NCBI RefSeq assembly: GCF_002051585.1
Contig: NZ_MZGX01000021.1
Span: 1 to 64,000, forward strand
DNA: 64,000 nt
Reading direction: 5' to 3'
Source of the DNA: Ruminiclostridium hungatei
GTDB taxonomy: Bacteria; Bacillota; Clostridia; Acetivibrionales; DSM-1351
Part shown: positions 1-8,553 of the stretch, piece by piece
Layout: each line of letters opens with the position of its first letter
Numbering within the stretch: the first letter of the stretch is position 1
The notes under the pieces: generated by a model
Databases searched by the model: none
The model's input: the letters and a program-made list of their open reading frames with translations, nothing else
What the model was told of the DNA's origin: nothing
Program-made: the position numbers and the translations under genes

Positions 1-1835
1 ATCTCAGGCAGTGCCTTCTTGGTTGAGACTTTTATGGGCAGGCTCCATTCACTGATATTTTCTCCGTCCCGGGACCGCACTCTGTACGTATGCCTTGTAT
101 TTTGCTGAAGTTTTGAGTGGGTGAAGGCTAAAGCACTTGTGGTTGAAAGAACTCCATCTGCATTGATTTCATATTCGGCGGCCTCTGGTACGGGAACCCA
201 TGAAAGAGTTATTTTACTGCTCTCAGAGTAACTAATGATTCTCGGTATTTGCAATTGGCTATAACCAGTTTCGCACTCTAATGTATTGTATGCTACACCA
301 TATATTTCATCTGAGTGCCTGGCTTTTATTTGAACCTTATATTTAGTTCTTGGATCTAGTCCCACAATTTTAATTGCTGATGTAGTAACAGAATTATCCG
401 CTCTTCTTATCCACATAGGAGTACTTGTCAATGTACCTTCTTCTGTAACATATGCATTGTTGAAGGATAACTGGTATTGAGTGTTTAAGAAGTCGTTATC
501 CTGTATGCTTACTTCTATCGCAGTTGATAAAGCATTTACAGGAATTATTCTCAATGCATCAATTTTTTTAAAATTATACGTTAGTTTATCCGATAACCAC
601 CCGGTTTCATCAGAGGTCCACAAGTGCAAAGTATGGTTTCCTACCTTCAAAGCTCTGATATCAATGCTTGTTATATCAAATTCAATGCTAGTTCCCTTGC
701 TTGTAATACTCTCCATAGCTACTTTTTCATTTCCATCATCTATTTGATATTTAAATATAATTTCTTCTGAATAGGTATTGTTTAGCATACCTTTTAATAA
801 TAAATTAGTCGAAAATGTATCATTTTCATCAGATGTTATGGAAATAGAGGGTGACGTCAGCAACGTGATTTTCACAAATCCGTCTCCAGCTTGTGCACCC
901 TGCAGTATTTCCGTTTGAGTGAATGCTAACCCGCTACTATGAACAGGTTGACCAGTGGGATTTCCATTTGAATCTATAGCATTGCAACCTGTATGTCCTG
1001 ATATGTATGAGGAACCTCCAGCACCACCTGAGCATCTATACGTATTAGCTATATCGCCGCTATAAGCAATTCCTCCGCCACCGCCATAGTAACCGCCTCC
1101 ACCTCCGCCGCCAGTTATTCTGCTTCCATAAATACTGTCGCAGCCGTCTCCTCCATATCCCAACCCGCCATTTGTATTACCTGTGCCACCGGACGTCTGT
1201 GTTCCTCCGTATACGGTCAAACCAAATTTTGAGGCAATTCCTCCGGACACCCCTCCACCTGCACCTCCAGATATATCAGTTCTATATAAATTTCCTCCGC
1301 CACCTCCACCGGCAACCATTATTCTACTTTTTAAAGAAGCAGAGTCATTCCAGCTTCCGTTTACAAGTCTTATATCTGATGCGCCTCCACCACTTGAAGA
1401 AGATATCCCATCGGTATTTGTGCCTCCACTTCCCCCTCCATTCCATCCTCCCGGCGAATTTTTATAAGGTTGTGCATTCCTTCCCTTTTGTCCAACATAT
1501 ATATATAAAGTCATATCACTCTGTATGTAAAGTGCACCTTTTGAATATCCACCCTTACCTCCACCATTATCTCCTCCCTGGGCACCATAGCACTCAAATA
1601 AATATCTTCCTTTTTTGAGGGCCACATTTTGTACATTACCAGTATAATTAAATGTATACACCGCTTGTTCATAAGCATCATTTGTTGTATAGGCCAGCAT
1701 GCCGGTTCTTTCAACTTTAGCAGCAGCATTTGCTCTATTTCTCAGTTCAACACCACCGATATTGGCTGATAAAATTATTGAACTGAATAAAATACAAATT
1801 GCAACAACTACAGCTATTTTCTTCATCATGTTCAT
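1..1835 (-). CDS. Secreted glycine-rich protein with fibronectin type III-like domain (C-terminus cut by window edge)
   Basis: The reading frame is open from an ATG at 1835 to the left edge, so about 611 residues are visible and the C-terminus is missing. The start is supported by an AACAAGGAGA ribosome binding site five bases upstream. Residues 1-24 form a signal peptide (MKK, then a hydrophobic stretch ending LSA). Residues about 55-260 are a glycine-rich domain with a FECYGAQGG-type entry and many GGG runs, as in bacterial surface glycine-rich proteins. The last 85 visible residues read like an FN3 module (ITLSWVPVPEAAEYEI, then TYRVRSRDG). It is probably an extracellular or surface protein; its ligand is unknown. 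The glycine codons give a local run of ccncc on the plus strand, which creates false plus-strand frames. Confidence 0.75.
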   Translation of the reverse strand, partial: MNMMKKIAVVVAICILFSSIILSANIGGVELRNRANAAAKVERTGMLAYTTNDAYEQAVYTFNYTGNVQNVALKKGRYLFECYGAQGGDNGGGKGGYSKGALYIQSDMTLYIYVGQKGRNAQPYKNSPGGWNGGGSGGTNTDGISSSSGGGASDIRLVNGSWNDSASLKSRIMVAGGGGGGNLYRTDISGGAGGGVSGGIASKFGLTVYGGTQTSGGTGNTNGGLGYGGDGCDSIYGSRITGGGGGGGYYGGGGGIAYSGDIANTYRCSGGAGGSSYISGHTGCNAIDSNGNPTGQPVHSSGLAFTQTEILQGAQAGDGFVKITLLTSPSISITSDENDTFSTNLLLKGMLNNTYSEEIIFKYQIDDGNEKVAMESITSKGTSIEFDITSIDIRALKVGNHTLHLWTSDETGWLSDKLTYNFKKIDALRIIPVNALSTAIEVSIQDNDFLNTQYQLSFNNAYVTEEGTLTSTPMWIRRADNSVTTSAIKIVGLDPRTKYKVQIKARHSDEIYGVAYNTLECETGYSQLQIPRIISYSESSKITLSWVPVPEAAEYEINADGVLSTTSALAFTHSKLQQNTRHTYRVRSRDGENISEWSLPIKVSTKKALPE

Positions 1836-2304
1836 AAGAATCTCCTTGTTTATGTATTTTAAAAAATAATATTAATTCCTTTGGTTCTAAGTGTAGTGTA
1901 AACAATAGAACCAAGAATATATCGCAAAATGCAACTACACACGTTAAATTACGTTAGTTAAGTACTAAAGCTAAAAATATCATGCTTGTTTCCTCCAATG
2001 AGACTGGCTCCATCGTCGCAACCGCTTATAGATGAATATTTGATTCATTTTCAATTTTGATTAACTGGTTTTATCTTCTGAAATGTACAAATTTAAACAG
2101 AACTGCTTAAAAATATTATCACATTAAGCATAATATTGTAAAATTAAGAATTATTTGATTTAGTGGAGAAAACCATAATTTACTTATTTTTTCAAAGCTA
2201 GACATTAAAATTTACTTTTTTTAATTTTTTTGTAAAATTAGTTCCCTGTTACCACTAAATAACAGGTATATAAATCTATTTACAGCTTTTGAAGTTTCCT
2301 GGCA
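1836..2304. other. Intergenic region, AT-rich, no gene recognised
   Basis: This stretch lies upstream of the glycine-rich protein on the minus strand and is very AT-rich, apart from a GC-richer island at about 1993-2030. I compared the island by eye with cyclic-di-GMP riboswitch cores and found no match. It probably holds the promoter and leader of the surface protein, but I cannot point to a convincing -35/-10 pair. Confidence 0.4.
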
Positions 2305-2347
2305 CAAAAAAAGATTGAGGTACCGGCCCGACGCCGACACTTCAATC
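2305..2347 (-). terminator. Intrinsic terminator after the 5-formyl-THF cyclo-ligase gene
   Basis: On the minus strand, bases 2347-2313 fold into a 15-position stem (one mismatch, two G-T pairs) with a five-base loop. A run of T follows (2312-2305). It lies 23 bases beyond the stop codon of the cyclo-ligase. Confidence 0.85.
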
Positions 2348-2369
2348 CTTGTCTGTTCTTCATATATTC

Positions 2370-2939
2370 CTATATTATTCTTTTTTCAGTAACTATCAAA
2401 TCCAGAGGTATATCGTGGTTTTCATGGGGAATATGAGCAATTACCTGAAAATCAAAGCACAAACCTATATTCAGACATCTGTCTGATGTACCGGTCAGGT
2501 ATCTGTCATAGAATCCCCCTCCATATCCCATGCGGTTCCTGTTTTCATCAAAGACACTGCCAGGGACTATTATGACATCATGTTCCTGGGGACTGACAAT
2601 ATCACTTTCAGCCAACAGGGGCTCAAGTATGCCAAAGCTGCCCCTGGCCTTCAATTGGCTGAAATCTCGAATCTGGACGGCATGCATCCGGCTGTTCCCA
2701 TCCTTATGCTTTTCCAGGCAGGGTACACTTACCCTTTTCCCCTGAGAGAGCCAGCTCCTTATAAGTCCATGAGTGTGAACCTCACTTCCAAAGCTGACAA
2801 AGCACATGATAGTCCGGGCTTCAATAACAGCCTGCACAGCCATTAATCTGCAATATATACTTTCAGACCGGTTAAGGAGTTCACACCTATCCAGGTTATC
2901 CCTTAACCCAAGGTATTGTTTTCTTATTTCGCTTTTAAT
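2370..2939 (-). CDS. 5-formyltetrahydrofolate cyclo-ligase
   Basis: This ATP-dependent cytosolic enzyme converts 5-formyl-THF to 5,10-methenyl-THF in one-carbon metabolism. The family signature is clear: SFGSEVHT near the N-terminus, then IIVPGSVFDENRNRMGYGGGFYDRYL and a C-terminal PHENHDIPLDLIVTEKRII, quoted here only as landmarks of the conserved GGGFYDR core. The first ATG (2843) would give only 157 residues and would cut off the conserved N-terminal helix. The frame stays open upstream and encodes IKSEIRKQYLGLRD, which matches the family start. No ATG, GTG or TTG exists there. A good ribosome binding site (AAAGGAAG, 2949-2956) precedes ATA (2942) and ATT (2939), so I place the start at ATT, giving 189 residues, the usual length. 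Confidence 0.85.
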   Translation of the reverse strand: MKSEIRKQYLGLRDNLDRCELLNRSESIYCRLMAVQAVIEARTIMCFVSFGSEVHTHGLIRSWLSQGKRVSVPCLEKHKDGNSRMHAVQIRDFSQLKARGSFGILEPLLAESDIVSPQEHDVIIVPGSVFDENRNRMGYGGGFYDRYLTGTSDRCLNIGLCFDFQVIAHIPHENHDIPLDLIVTEKRII

Positions 2940-3015
2940 TATTCCAAGCTTCCTTTCTGTTGGTAAAATAAAAAGTGTACAGTTAATAAACTGCTATGAG
3001 CCCATAAACCTGCTG

Positions 3016-3456
3016 CTAAAAGCTCAAATCCGGCCCCAGTGACAGTGCCAGCAAAAACCAAAAGATCAGTTGCAGGACAAATACTATAAGAGATACTGTC
3101 AGCAACGCCGCCCCGAAAGACCTTCTATCCGAGTCACAATCGTTTGCAACCAAAACCAATCCGGCTATAAGTCCTATTATCTGCCCAATACCCGGGAGAA
3201 TAACAGACAATGCACAAAGAAAGGTCTTTGACCAGTTACTCATCAGACTTCCACCTGCAGCGGCGGTGTAATTGTTCAACAGAAGCTGTCTTTCAAGTCC
3301 GGTCACCTGGCGGGTTTCCCCTGGAAACTGCTGTTGACTTCCGCAATATGACGGTGAAGCAGTATCAGTATTGCTGTTTTTATTGCTCTGGCTACCTTCT
3401 GTGTTTATGTCAACTGCTGTATTGCACTGCTCCTGTTCCATCTGCATATCCTCCAT
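3016..3456 (-). CDS. Small membrane protein of unknown function
   Basis: A 146-residue protein with a hydrophilic, Gln/Asn/Ser-rich N-terminal half containing a few cysteines. The C-terminal half has two membrane segments, roughly residues 78-103 (LCALSVILPGIGQIIGLIAG) and 115-138 (ALLTVSLIVFVLQLIFWFLL), joined by a short charged loop DCDSDRR. The layout resembles small inner-membrane DUF4190-like proteins, but I cannot assign a family. It sits 76 bases upstream of the cyclo-ligase frame, on the same strand, and may be co-transcribed. No catalytic motif is visible. Confidence 0.6.
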   Translation of the reverse strand: MEDMQMEQEQCNTAVDINTEGSQSNKNSNTDTASPSYCGSQQQFPGETRQVTGLERQLLLNNYTAAAGGSLMSNWSKTFLCALSVILPGIGQIIGLIAGLVLVANDCDSDRRSFGAALLTVSLIVFVLQLIFWFLLALSLGPDLSF

Positions 3457-3559
3457 GAGCCCTCATTTATCAGTGATATTATACCATAATGCACCAAAAT
3501 AGAAATAAGACTTTTTATTCATTTTTAAGCCTTAAGTTATGAAGCTCAAGTCTGATAAA

Positions 3560-3877
3560 TCAGGAAACCTCAAGTCCCGTATCACATTCCACCGGAAGAT
3601 AATATATTCCAATCAAGCCTTTAATAACGTCGTCATAATTGCCTTCAGTGATTTTATGTAAATATCCATTTTCCATATGTATGTATAAGGTTACTTCATA
3701 GTTTTCAAAATTATCCATTAAAGCACTTATCATATCTATGGAGTCCATCGGGTTGTAAAAATTTCCTACCCACCGGCGGGAAAATTCTTCATTTTTAAAA
3801 TCCTTTTGATAGAAGCTGTGTAAAAACCTCCGTATTTCTCCCTGCTTAGTTGACCATATACTCAAAGTTACCGACAT
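3560..3877 (-). CDS. Conserved hypothetical protein
   Basis: A 105-residue soluble protein with mixed composition: WSTKQGEIRRFLHSFY at the N-terminus and NYDDVIKGLIGIYYLP near the C-terminus. There is no signal peptide, membrane segment or metal motif. Codon use is like that of its neighbours, which supports a real gene. I do not recognise the family. It is separated from genes on both sides by about 100 bases, so it may be a single-gene unit. Confidence 0.6.
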   Translation of the reverse strand: MSVTLSIWSTKQGEIRRFLHSFYQKDFKNEEFSRRWVGNFYNPMDSIDMISALMDNFENYEVTLYIHMENGYLHKITEGNYDDVIKGLIGIYYLPVECDTGLEVS

Positions 3878-3964
3878 TGTAGTTCCCCCATACTCATTAG
3901 TTTATCCGACCCTAATAATATTTGACGTTTATCCATAAAAACCTTTATGTATTTTTTGACAATG

Positions 3965-3997
3965 CAAAAACCCTGACATCAAACAGTGCCAGGGTTT
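3965..3997 (-). terminator. Intrinsic terminator of the mtaD-ahcY unit
   Basis: An 11-bp stem (3968-3978 with 3987-3997, one G-T pair) and an eight-base loop are followed on the minus strand by TTTTTGC. It lies about 40 bases after the deaminase stop codon. Confidence 0.85.
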
Positions 3998-4037
3998 AAT
4001 TATATAATTATTTGACTGTTATGTCACCCGTAAATGA

Positions 4038-5345
4038 TTACCTGCTAAGGAGCCTTCCGGACAAAGCTTGTACCTCATACTTTATTTTCTCTTCATCGAT
4101 GCCGGTAAACTGTCTGTTTTGCATGAGTATGTTTCCATCAACAATTACAGTATCCACATCCGATGCCTGCGCGGAGTATACCACTGTCGATAAAGGATTA
4201 TTCTTCGGGTAAAAGTGAGGCTTATCCGTATCAATCAGGATAATATCGGCCTTCATGCCCTCCGCCAGCACTCCTGTATCTTCAAACCCAATGGCCTTTG
4301 CGCCGTTTGCGGTTCCCATTTTCAGCACTGTGGCTGCCTTCATCAACTGCGGGTCCATGGCCGTACCCTTGTGCACAAGTGCCGCCAGGTTCATCTCCTC
4401 AAACATGTTAAGGTTGTTGTTGCTGGCTGCACCATCCGTACCCAGGCATACATTTATGCCCCTTTCAAGCATTTCAGGTATCCTGGCGATTCCACTTCCC
4501 AGCTTCAGATTGCTTGCAGGATTGTGAGCGACGCTTACACCTTTTTCCTTCAGTATCTCCAGATCGCTGTCTGTAAGATGCACACAATGGGCTGCCAGTA
4601 CAGGAACGTCCAGAACTCCGGTTTTCTTGCAGATTTCAACAGAAGTCATACCATAGTCCCTCTTGCTGGATTCCACCTCGGCAGTTGTTTCCAGCAGGTG
4701 AATATGAACGCCGGTATTAAGCTGTTTTGCAAGCGAGGCCGCATTGGCCAGTGTCCTTTCATTGAACATGTACGTGGAGTGAATTTCCACAAAAACCTTT
4801 ATGCGGCCCTGTGCGCTGTTGTGGTATTGGTTGTAATAGTCAACGGTTCCCTGGCTTTTATCCAGCCGCTTCAACTCTCCGTCTTCGAAGAATTGAACGG
4901 GACTTTTGCAGAGATTCGCCTTTATGCCGGTCTCTGTAACAGCCCTGGCCACCTCATCCATAAACATATACATATCTGCAAAAGCTGTGACTCCAGACCT
5001 GAGCATTTCTGCAATGCCCAGCATCGTGCCCCAGTACACGTCCTTGTCGGTAAGTTTTGCTTCGACCGGAAAAATATTATCAAACAGCCACGACTCAAGA
5101 GCTATATCGTCGGCATAATTTCTCATCAAAGTCATGGCGCTGTGGGTATGAGTATTGACAAGACCGGGCATGGCAAGCATGCCTTTTCCGTCCAGCTCCT
5201 TTTTAAAAGCAGCATTCTCAGGAGGTTTTTGAGAAAGGTAGCTGATCCTCCCGTCGGATATTCCCAGGAAGCCATCATGGATGACCATATTCCGGTCATC
5301 CATGGTTATTATATCAACATTTTTTATTAATAAATCCAGCTTCAT
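4038..5345 (-). CDS. mtaD: 5-methylthioadenosine / S-adenosylhomocysteine deaminase
   Basis: An amidohydrolase-family zinc enzyme of 435 residues that deaminates SAH and/or MTA to the inosyl derivatives. Metal-binding features are in the expected order: THTHSAM (His66, His68), HIHLLET, an AAHCVHL segment and the late LGTDGAASNN aspartate motif. I chose the ATG at 5345 because GGAGG lies just upstream; an earlier in-frame ATG would overlap the end of the SAH hydrolase. The SAH hydrolase gene is 11 bases upstream on the same strand, and the shared terminator follows, so the two form an operon for disposing of SAH after methylation reactions. Confidence 0.93.
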   Translation of the reverse strand: MKLDLLIKNVDIITMDDRNMVIHDGFLGISDGRISYLSQKPPENAAFKKELDGKGMLAMPGLVNTHTHSAMTLMRNYADDIALESWLFDNIFPVEAKLTDKDVYWGTMLGIAEMLRSGVTAFADMYMFMDEVARAVTETGIKANLCKSPVQFFEDGELKRLDKSQGTVDYYNQYHNSAQGRIKVFVEIHSTYMFNERTLANAASLAKQLNTGVHIHLLETTAEVESSKRDYGMTSVEICKKTGVLDVPVLAAHCVHLTDSDLEILKEKGVSVAHNPASNLKLGSGIARIPEMLERGINVCLGTDGAASNNNLNMFEEMNLAALVHKGTAMDPQLMKAATVLKMGTANGAKAIGFEDTGVLAEGMKADIILIDTDKPHFYPKNNPLSTVVYSAQASDVDTVIVDGNILMQNRQFTGIDEEKIKYEVQALSGRLLSR

Positions 5346-5356
5346 TATGCCTCCGC

Positions 5357-6604
5357 TTATTCCGCCCAACTGTTAAGGTATTTTTTCTGTTCCCCGGAAA
5401 GCTTGTCAATCTTTACTCCCCAGGATTTAAGCTTCATTTCGGCCACGGCAATGTCAATTTCGGCAGGTACGTCTATAACCTTGTTTCCAAGATTACGGAA
5501 ATTTTTCAGCATATATTTTGCAGAGAGTGCCTGCAATGCAAAGCTCATATCCATTATCTCGGCAGGATGTCCATCTCCTGCTGCAAGATTAACCAGCCTT
5601 CCTTCTGCCAGCAGATTTATCCACCTGCCGTTATCCATTTTATAGCCCATTATATTTTTTCTCTGTTCCTGCTTTTCAACGGCAAGCTTTTCAAGCTGTT
5701 CAACTGAAACCTCAACATCAAAATGGCCGGCATTGCATAGAATAGCACCATCCTTCATGTACTTGAAATGCTCCTGGGTTATTACATCACGGCAGCCTGT
5801 AACAGTAATGAAGACATCCCCCACCTTTGCCGCCTCGGTCATCTTCATAACCTTATAGCCGTCCATTACAGCTTCCGCAGCCTTTATAGGATCAATCTCC
5901 GTAACTATTACATCCGCGCCGAAGCCCTTGGCTCTCATGGCTATCCCCTTGCCGCACCAGCCATAGCCGGCTACTACAACATTCTTGCCTGCCACAATAA
6001 GATTGGTGGTTCTGTTGATACCATCCCATACAGATTGACCTGTTCCATATCTGTTGTCAAAAAGATATTTGCAATTTGCGTTATTTACAGCGACCATAGG
6101 AAATTTAAGGACGCCTTCCTTTTCCATGGCTTTAAGACGCAGCACTCCGGTAGTGGTTTCTTCACAGCCTCCCATAATATGAGGTATGAGTTCTTTTCTT
6201 GTGGTGTGCAGGAGATTGACAAGGTCTCCTCCATCATCAATTATTATATTGGGCTTATATCCGAGAGCCAGGTTCAAATGCTCCTCATATTCCTCCTTGG
6301 TGGAATTATACCAGGCATATACATCAAGACCGTCTGCAACAAGGCCGGCAGCCACATCGTCCTGCGTGGATAGAGGATTACTTCCTGTAACGGAAACTTC
6401 CCCGCCCCCAATTGCAAATAATTTTGCAAGGTATGCGGTTTTAGCCTCAAGGTGAACCGACACAACCACTCGCACTCCTTTGAAAGGCGCTGTCGCTCTG
6501 AAATCCTCCTCAAGGCTTCTCAGGATGGGCATATTTCTTCTAACCCACTCGATTTTCTGCTTTCCCTTGTCAGCCAGTGAAATGTCACGTATAATACTTT
6601 TCAT
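5357..6604 (-). CDS. ahcY: S-adenosylhomocysteine hydrolase (adenosylhomocysteinase)
   Basis: A 415-residue NAD-dependent cytosolic enzyme that splits SAH into homocysteine and adenosine. Visible landmarks are HLEAKTA (residues 51-57), the EETTTGVLRL segment, NCKYLFDNRYGTGQS, and the NAD-binding glycine motif GYGWCGKG at 213-220. The C-terminus LKSWGVKID is typical of the compact bacterial/archaeal form. It is the first gene of a two-gene operon with mtaD. A separate MTA/SAH nucleosidase is encoded 18 kb away, so this organism has three routes for SAH. Confidence 0.95.
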   Translation of the reverse strand: MKSIIRDISLADKGKQKIEWVRRNMPILRSLEEDFRATAPFKGVRVVVSVHLEAKTAYLAKLFAIGGGEVSVTGSNPLSTQDDVAAGLVADGLDVYAWYNSTKEEYEEHLNLALGYKPNIIIDDGGDLVNLLHTTRKELIPHIMGGCEETTTGVLRLKAMEKEGVLKFPMVAVNNANCKYLFDNRYGTGQSVWDGINRTTNLIVAGKNVVVAGYGWCGKGIAMRAKGFGADVIVTEIDPIKAAEAVMDGYKVMKMTEAAKVGDVFITVTGCRDVITQEHFKYMKDGAILCNAGHFDVEVSVEQLEKLAVEKQEQRKNIMGYKMDNGRWINLLAEGRLVNLAAGDGHPAEIMDMSFALQALSAKYMLKNFRNLGNKVIDVPAEIDIAVAEMKLKSWGVKIDKLSGEQKKYLNSWAE

Positions 6605-6744
6605 AATTATTAACCCCCGTCCTCTTTTGTTTTACCATAAAATTATATGATACATTATATACTGTTTCAACCTGTTAATATTATTCAGCAAATAATGATT
6701 TCATTATATTCCATCACTTGTGTAATACCTCACCCTTCCGGGCG

Positions 6745-7911
6745 TTATTTGCCTATAACCTCCGTAACGGTCTTCATGCTGTAGCCTCTTTTTTTAATGC
6801 CTGCAACTATTCCATCCAGCCTGGGAATATCATACTGATTAAAATGAAGGAGAATGATTGAGCCTTTGGAGCAATTATTTACAATATGCTGTTCTATCTT
6901 TACGGAAATCTCAGCAGACGTGTGATTTTTTTTCATAGGATTTATAATGCTGCTGTTGGTTTCCAGATTCCAGCCTATGACCTTATAGCCGCAGCTTTGG
7001 GCAATTGAAAGTATCCTGTCGCTCTTGTTGCCGCCGCCTCCCGGCAGCCTCAGATATGGAAATTCCTTTTTCATCCTGTCCAGATATTCCTGCCCCAGAA
7101 CCTTTTTTACGCTGGTTTCCCAACCGGTTATTTCGTTTCGCACCTGCTGATCCGAAAGCTTGGTAAGTGAAGCGTGGTTCAAGGTGTGGTTGCAGATTTG
7201 ATGACCTTCGGCAATTGCCCTCTTCCATACCTCCGGATAGTCGTCCAATACACTTCCTATAATAAAAAATGTAGACTTGACCTCATATTTTTTCAGTATA
7301 TCCAGAACCTTTATAACGGTTTTTTTATTGTAGCCGTCATCAAAGGTAAGTGCAACCTTCGTAGTATTTGCACCCTTGTAAATAGTTTTTTGAACCTTTT
7401 GGGCATCCATGGCAGTCTGTACTTTTGCTGCCCCTGTGTCCTGAACCTTTTTTTCCGGCTCCTTCACCTGCTCCTTGGGTTTTATGGCGGCACCAGTGCT
7501 GTTGACAGCACCGGCTGCCTTGTCACTGCCGATTTTACTGTTTTCCGACTCTTTGCCGTTGGTCACGCTGCCGCTGTTCACACTGGCACTTGTCACACTG
7601 GCACCTGTCACACTGGCACCTGTCAAATTGCCTGTACCAGCGACTTTACTGACAGCCTCCGGCTCTTTCGTGGTAAAGGTAATTTTCTGCTGCGCTGCTT
7701 GAACACTGTTTTCCATAAATATTTCCGGCAGTAAATTTTTTTGGTGCTTGGCACTCAGATTTACTATTCCGCAATACCAGATAAATATTATTGCCGCAGT
7801 ACACACCGACAAGGTATATACTGTACGGATAAATATTCTTTTACCTTCACGTGTTACCAGCTTGTTGTATTTTTCGTAAATATTGAGTTTATGTATCAGA
7901 TTTTTCAGCAT
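6745..7911 (-). CDS. Membrane-anchored polysaccharide deacetylase (NodB-type)
   Basis: A 388-residue protein with one N-terminal membrane segment (about residues 27-48), an extracytoplasmic Ser/Thr/Val/Ala-rich linker, and a C-terminal NodB domain. The domain carries VALTFDDGYNKK (metal aspartates), HTLNHASLT (metal histidines), LRLPGGGGNK and ILLHFN. Members remove acetyl groups from peptidoglycan or other surface glycans. The linker is encoded by tandem 15-base repeats. The lone hydrophobic helix without a clear cleavage site suggests it stays tethered to the membrane. A second, lipoprotein-type deacetylase is encoded near 60 kb. Confidence 0.88.
   Translation of the reverse strand: MLKNLIHKLNIYEKYNKLVTREGKRIFIRTVYTLSVCTAAIIFIWYCGIVNLSAKHQKNLLPEIFMENSVQAAQQKITFTTKEPEAVSKVAGTGNLTGASVTGASVTSASVNSGSVTNGKESENSKIGSDKAAGAVNSTGAAIKPKEQVKEPEKKVQDTGAAKVQTAMDAQKVQKTIYKGANTTKVALTFDDGYNKKTVIKVLDILKKYEVKSTFFIIGSVLDDYPEVWKRAIAEGHQICNHTLNHASLTKLSDQQVRNEITGWETSVKKVLGQEYLDRMKKEFPYLRLPGGGGNKSDRILSIAQSCGYKVIGWNLETNSSIINPMKKNHTSAEISVKIEQHIVNNCSKGSIILLHFNQYDIPRLDGIVAGIKKRGYSMKTVTEVIGK
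7578..7632. repeat. Tandem 15-bp repeat inside the deacetylase linker
   Basis: About three and a half copies of a 15-base unit (cactggcacctgtca type) encode the repeated GASVT/SASVN pentapeptides of the linker. Copy number probably varies by slippage without breaking the frame, since the unit is five codons long. Confidence 0.7.
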
Positions 7912-8008
7912 ATATGTATATCCCTTTGGAAAGCTTTGATATCTCTATTATACTTGGAAAAACCGTTTTGGAACATACTAGAAATAACTTTTTGTAAACT
8001 TTATAAGC

Positions 8009-8431
8009 TTAGCCTGTGACCTTTTTGGCTTTCCTTTTTGTTTCGCCGGTTTTTACTGCTGTACCCCGGGCCTTACCGGGCCTCTCTCCGTCTCCCGCCC
8101 CGGCGGCAGCCTTTTTCTGTCTTTTTGCGGATATTTTGTAGACATAATTGTTCCCCGAATTATTATCCCAGTTATTTGCAGAATCCTTAAAGCACAACTC
8201 CAGGCTCTTTCCATCCTGAACCTGTATTTCAGCCAAAAATCCTTCCGAAATACGCTCCATTTGAATATAGGAGCTGCTGTCCCAGCCGTCTCCGAAACCA
8301 AAATGCAAATAGACACTTTCCGCACCCTCGCTTGCCAGCAATCCCCTGTAGGTTATTTTCAGCCTGTCTCCGCTGTAGAAGGCCTTCCTTGATAATATGA
8401 CTCCGTTATCTTCATACGTCTTTACTGTCAT
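8009..8431 (-). CDS. Carbohydrate-binding module-like protein (CBM25/53 type)
   Basis: The start at 8431 is preceded by AGGAG seven bases upstream and gives 140 residues. The central part (SGDRLKITYRGLLA, HFGFGDGWD, LELCFKDSANNWDNNSGNNYVY) matches the starch/carbohydrate-binding family 25/53 pattern, including the DxxNNWDNN motif. There is no signal peptide, so it may act in the cytoplasm, for example on storage polysaccharide. The C-terminal 35 residues are a Lys/Arg/Ala/Gly-rich basic tail, which is unusual for the family. No catalytic domain is present. Confidence 0.7.
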   Translation of the reverse strand: MTVKTYEDNGVILSRKAFYSGDRLKITYRGLLASEGAESVYLHFGFGDGWDSSSYIQMERISEGFLAEIQVQDGKSLELCFKDSANNWDNNSGNNYVYKISAKRQKKAAAGAGDGERPGKARGTAVKTGETKRKAKKVTG

Positions 8432-8553
8432 CCAATCACTCCTGTACATTAATAATATAAATAAAACCAATATTCCTTCCGATTATATATAGAATTTTTA
8501 ACATTATAACATGCCGGAAACATTTACGTCAATTTTACATAAATGTTATATCT

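Noticed and set aside
1172-1618. Proline/leucine-rich plus-strand frames at the left edge
   Set aside because: They are the complement of the glycine codons of the minus-strand glycine-rich protein.
1993-2030. Cyclic-di-GMP riboswitch before the glycine-rich surface protein
   Set aside because: The GC island does not contain the conserved core of either riboswitch class.
4215-5330. A 371-codon plus-strand open frame across the mtaD gene
   Set aside because: It is antisense to a clear amidohydrolase gene, has no family similarity and its composition mirrors the minus-strand codons.
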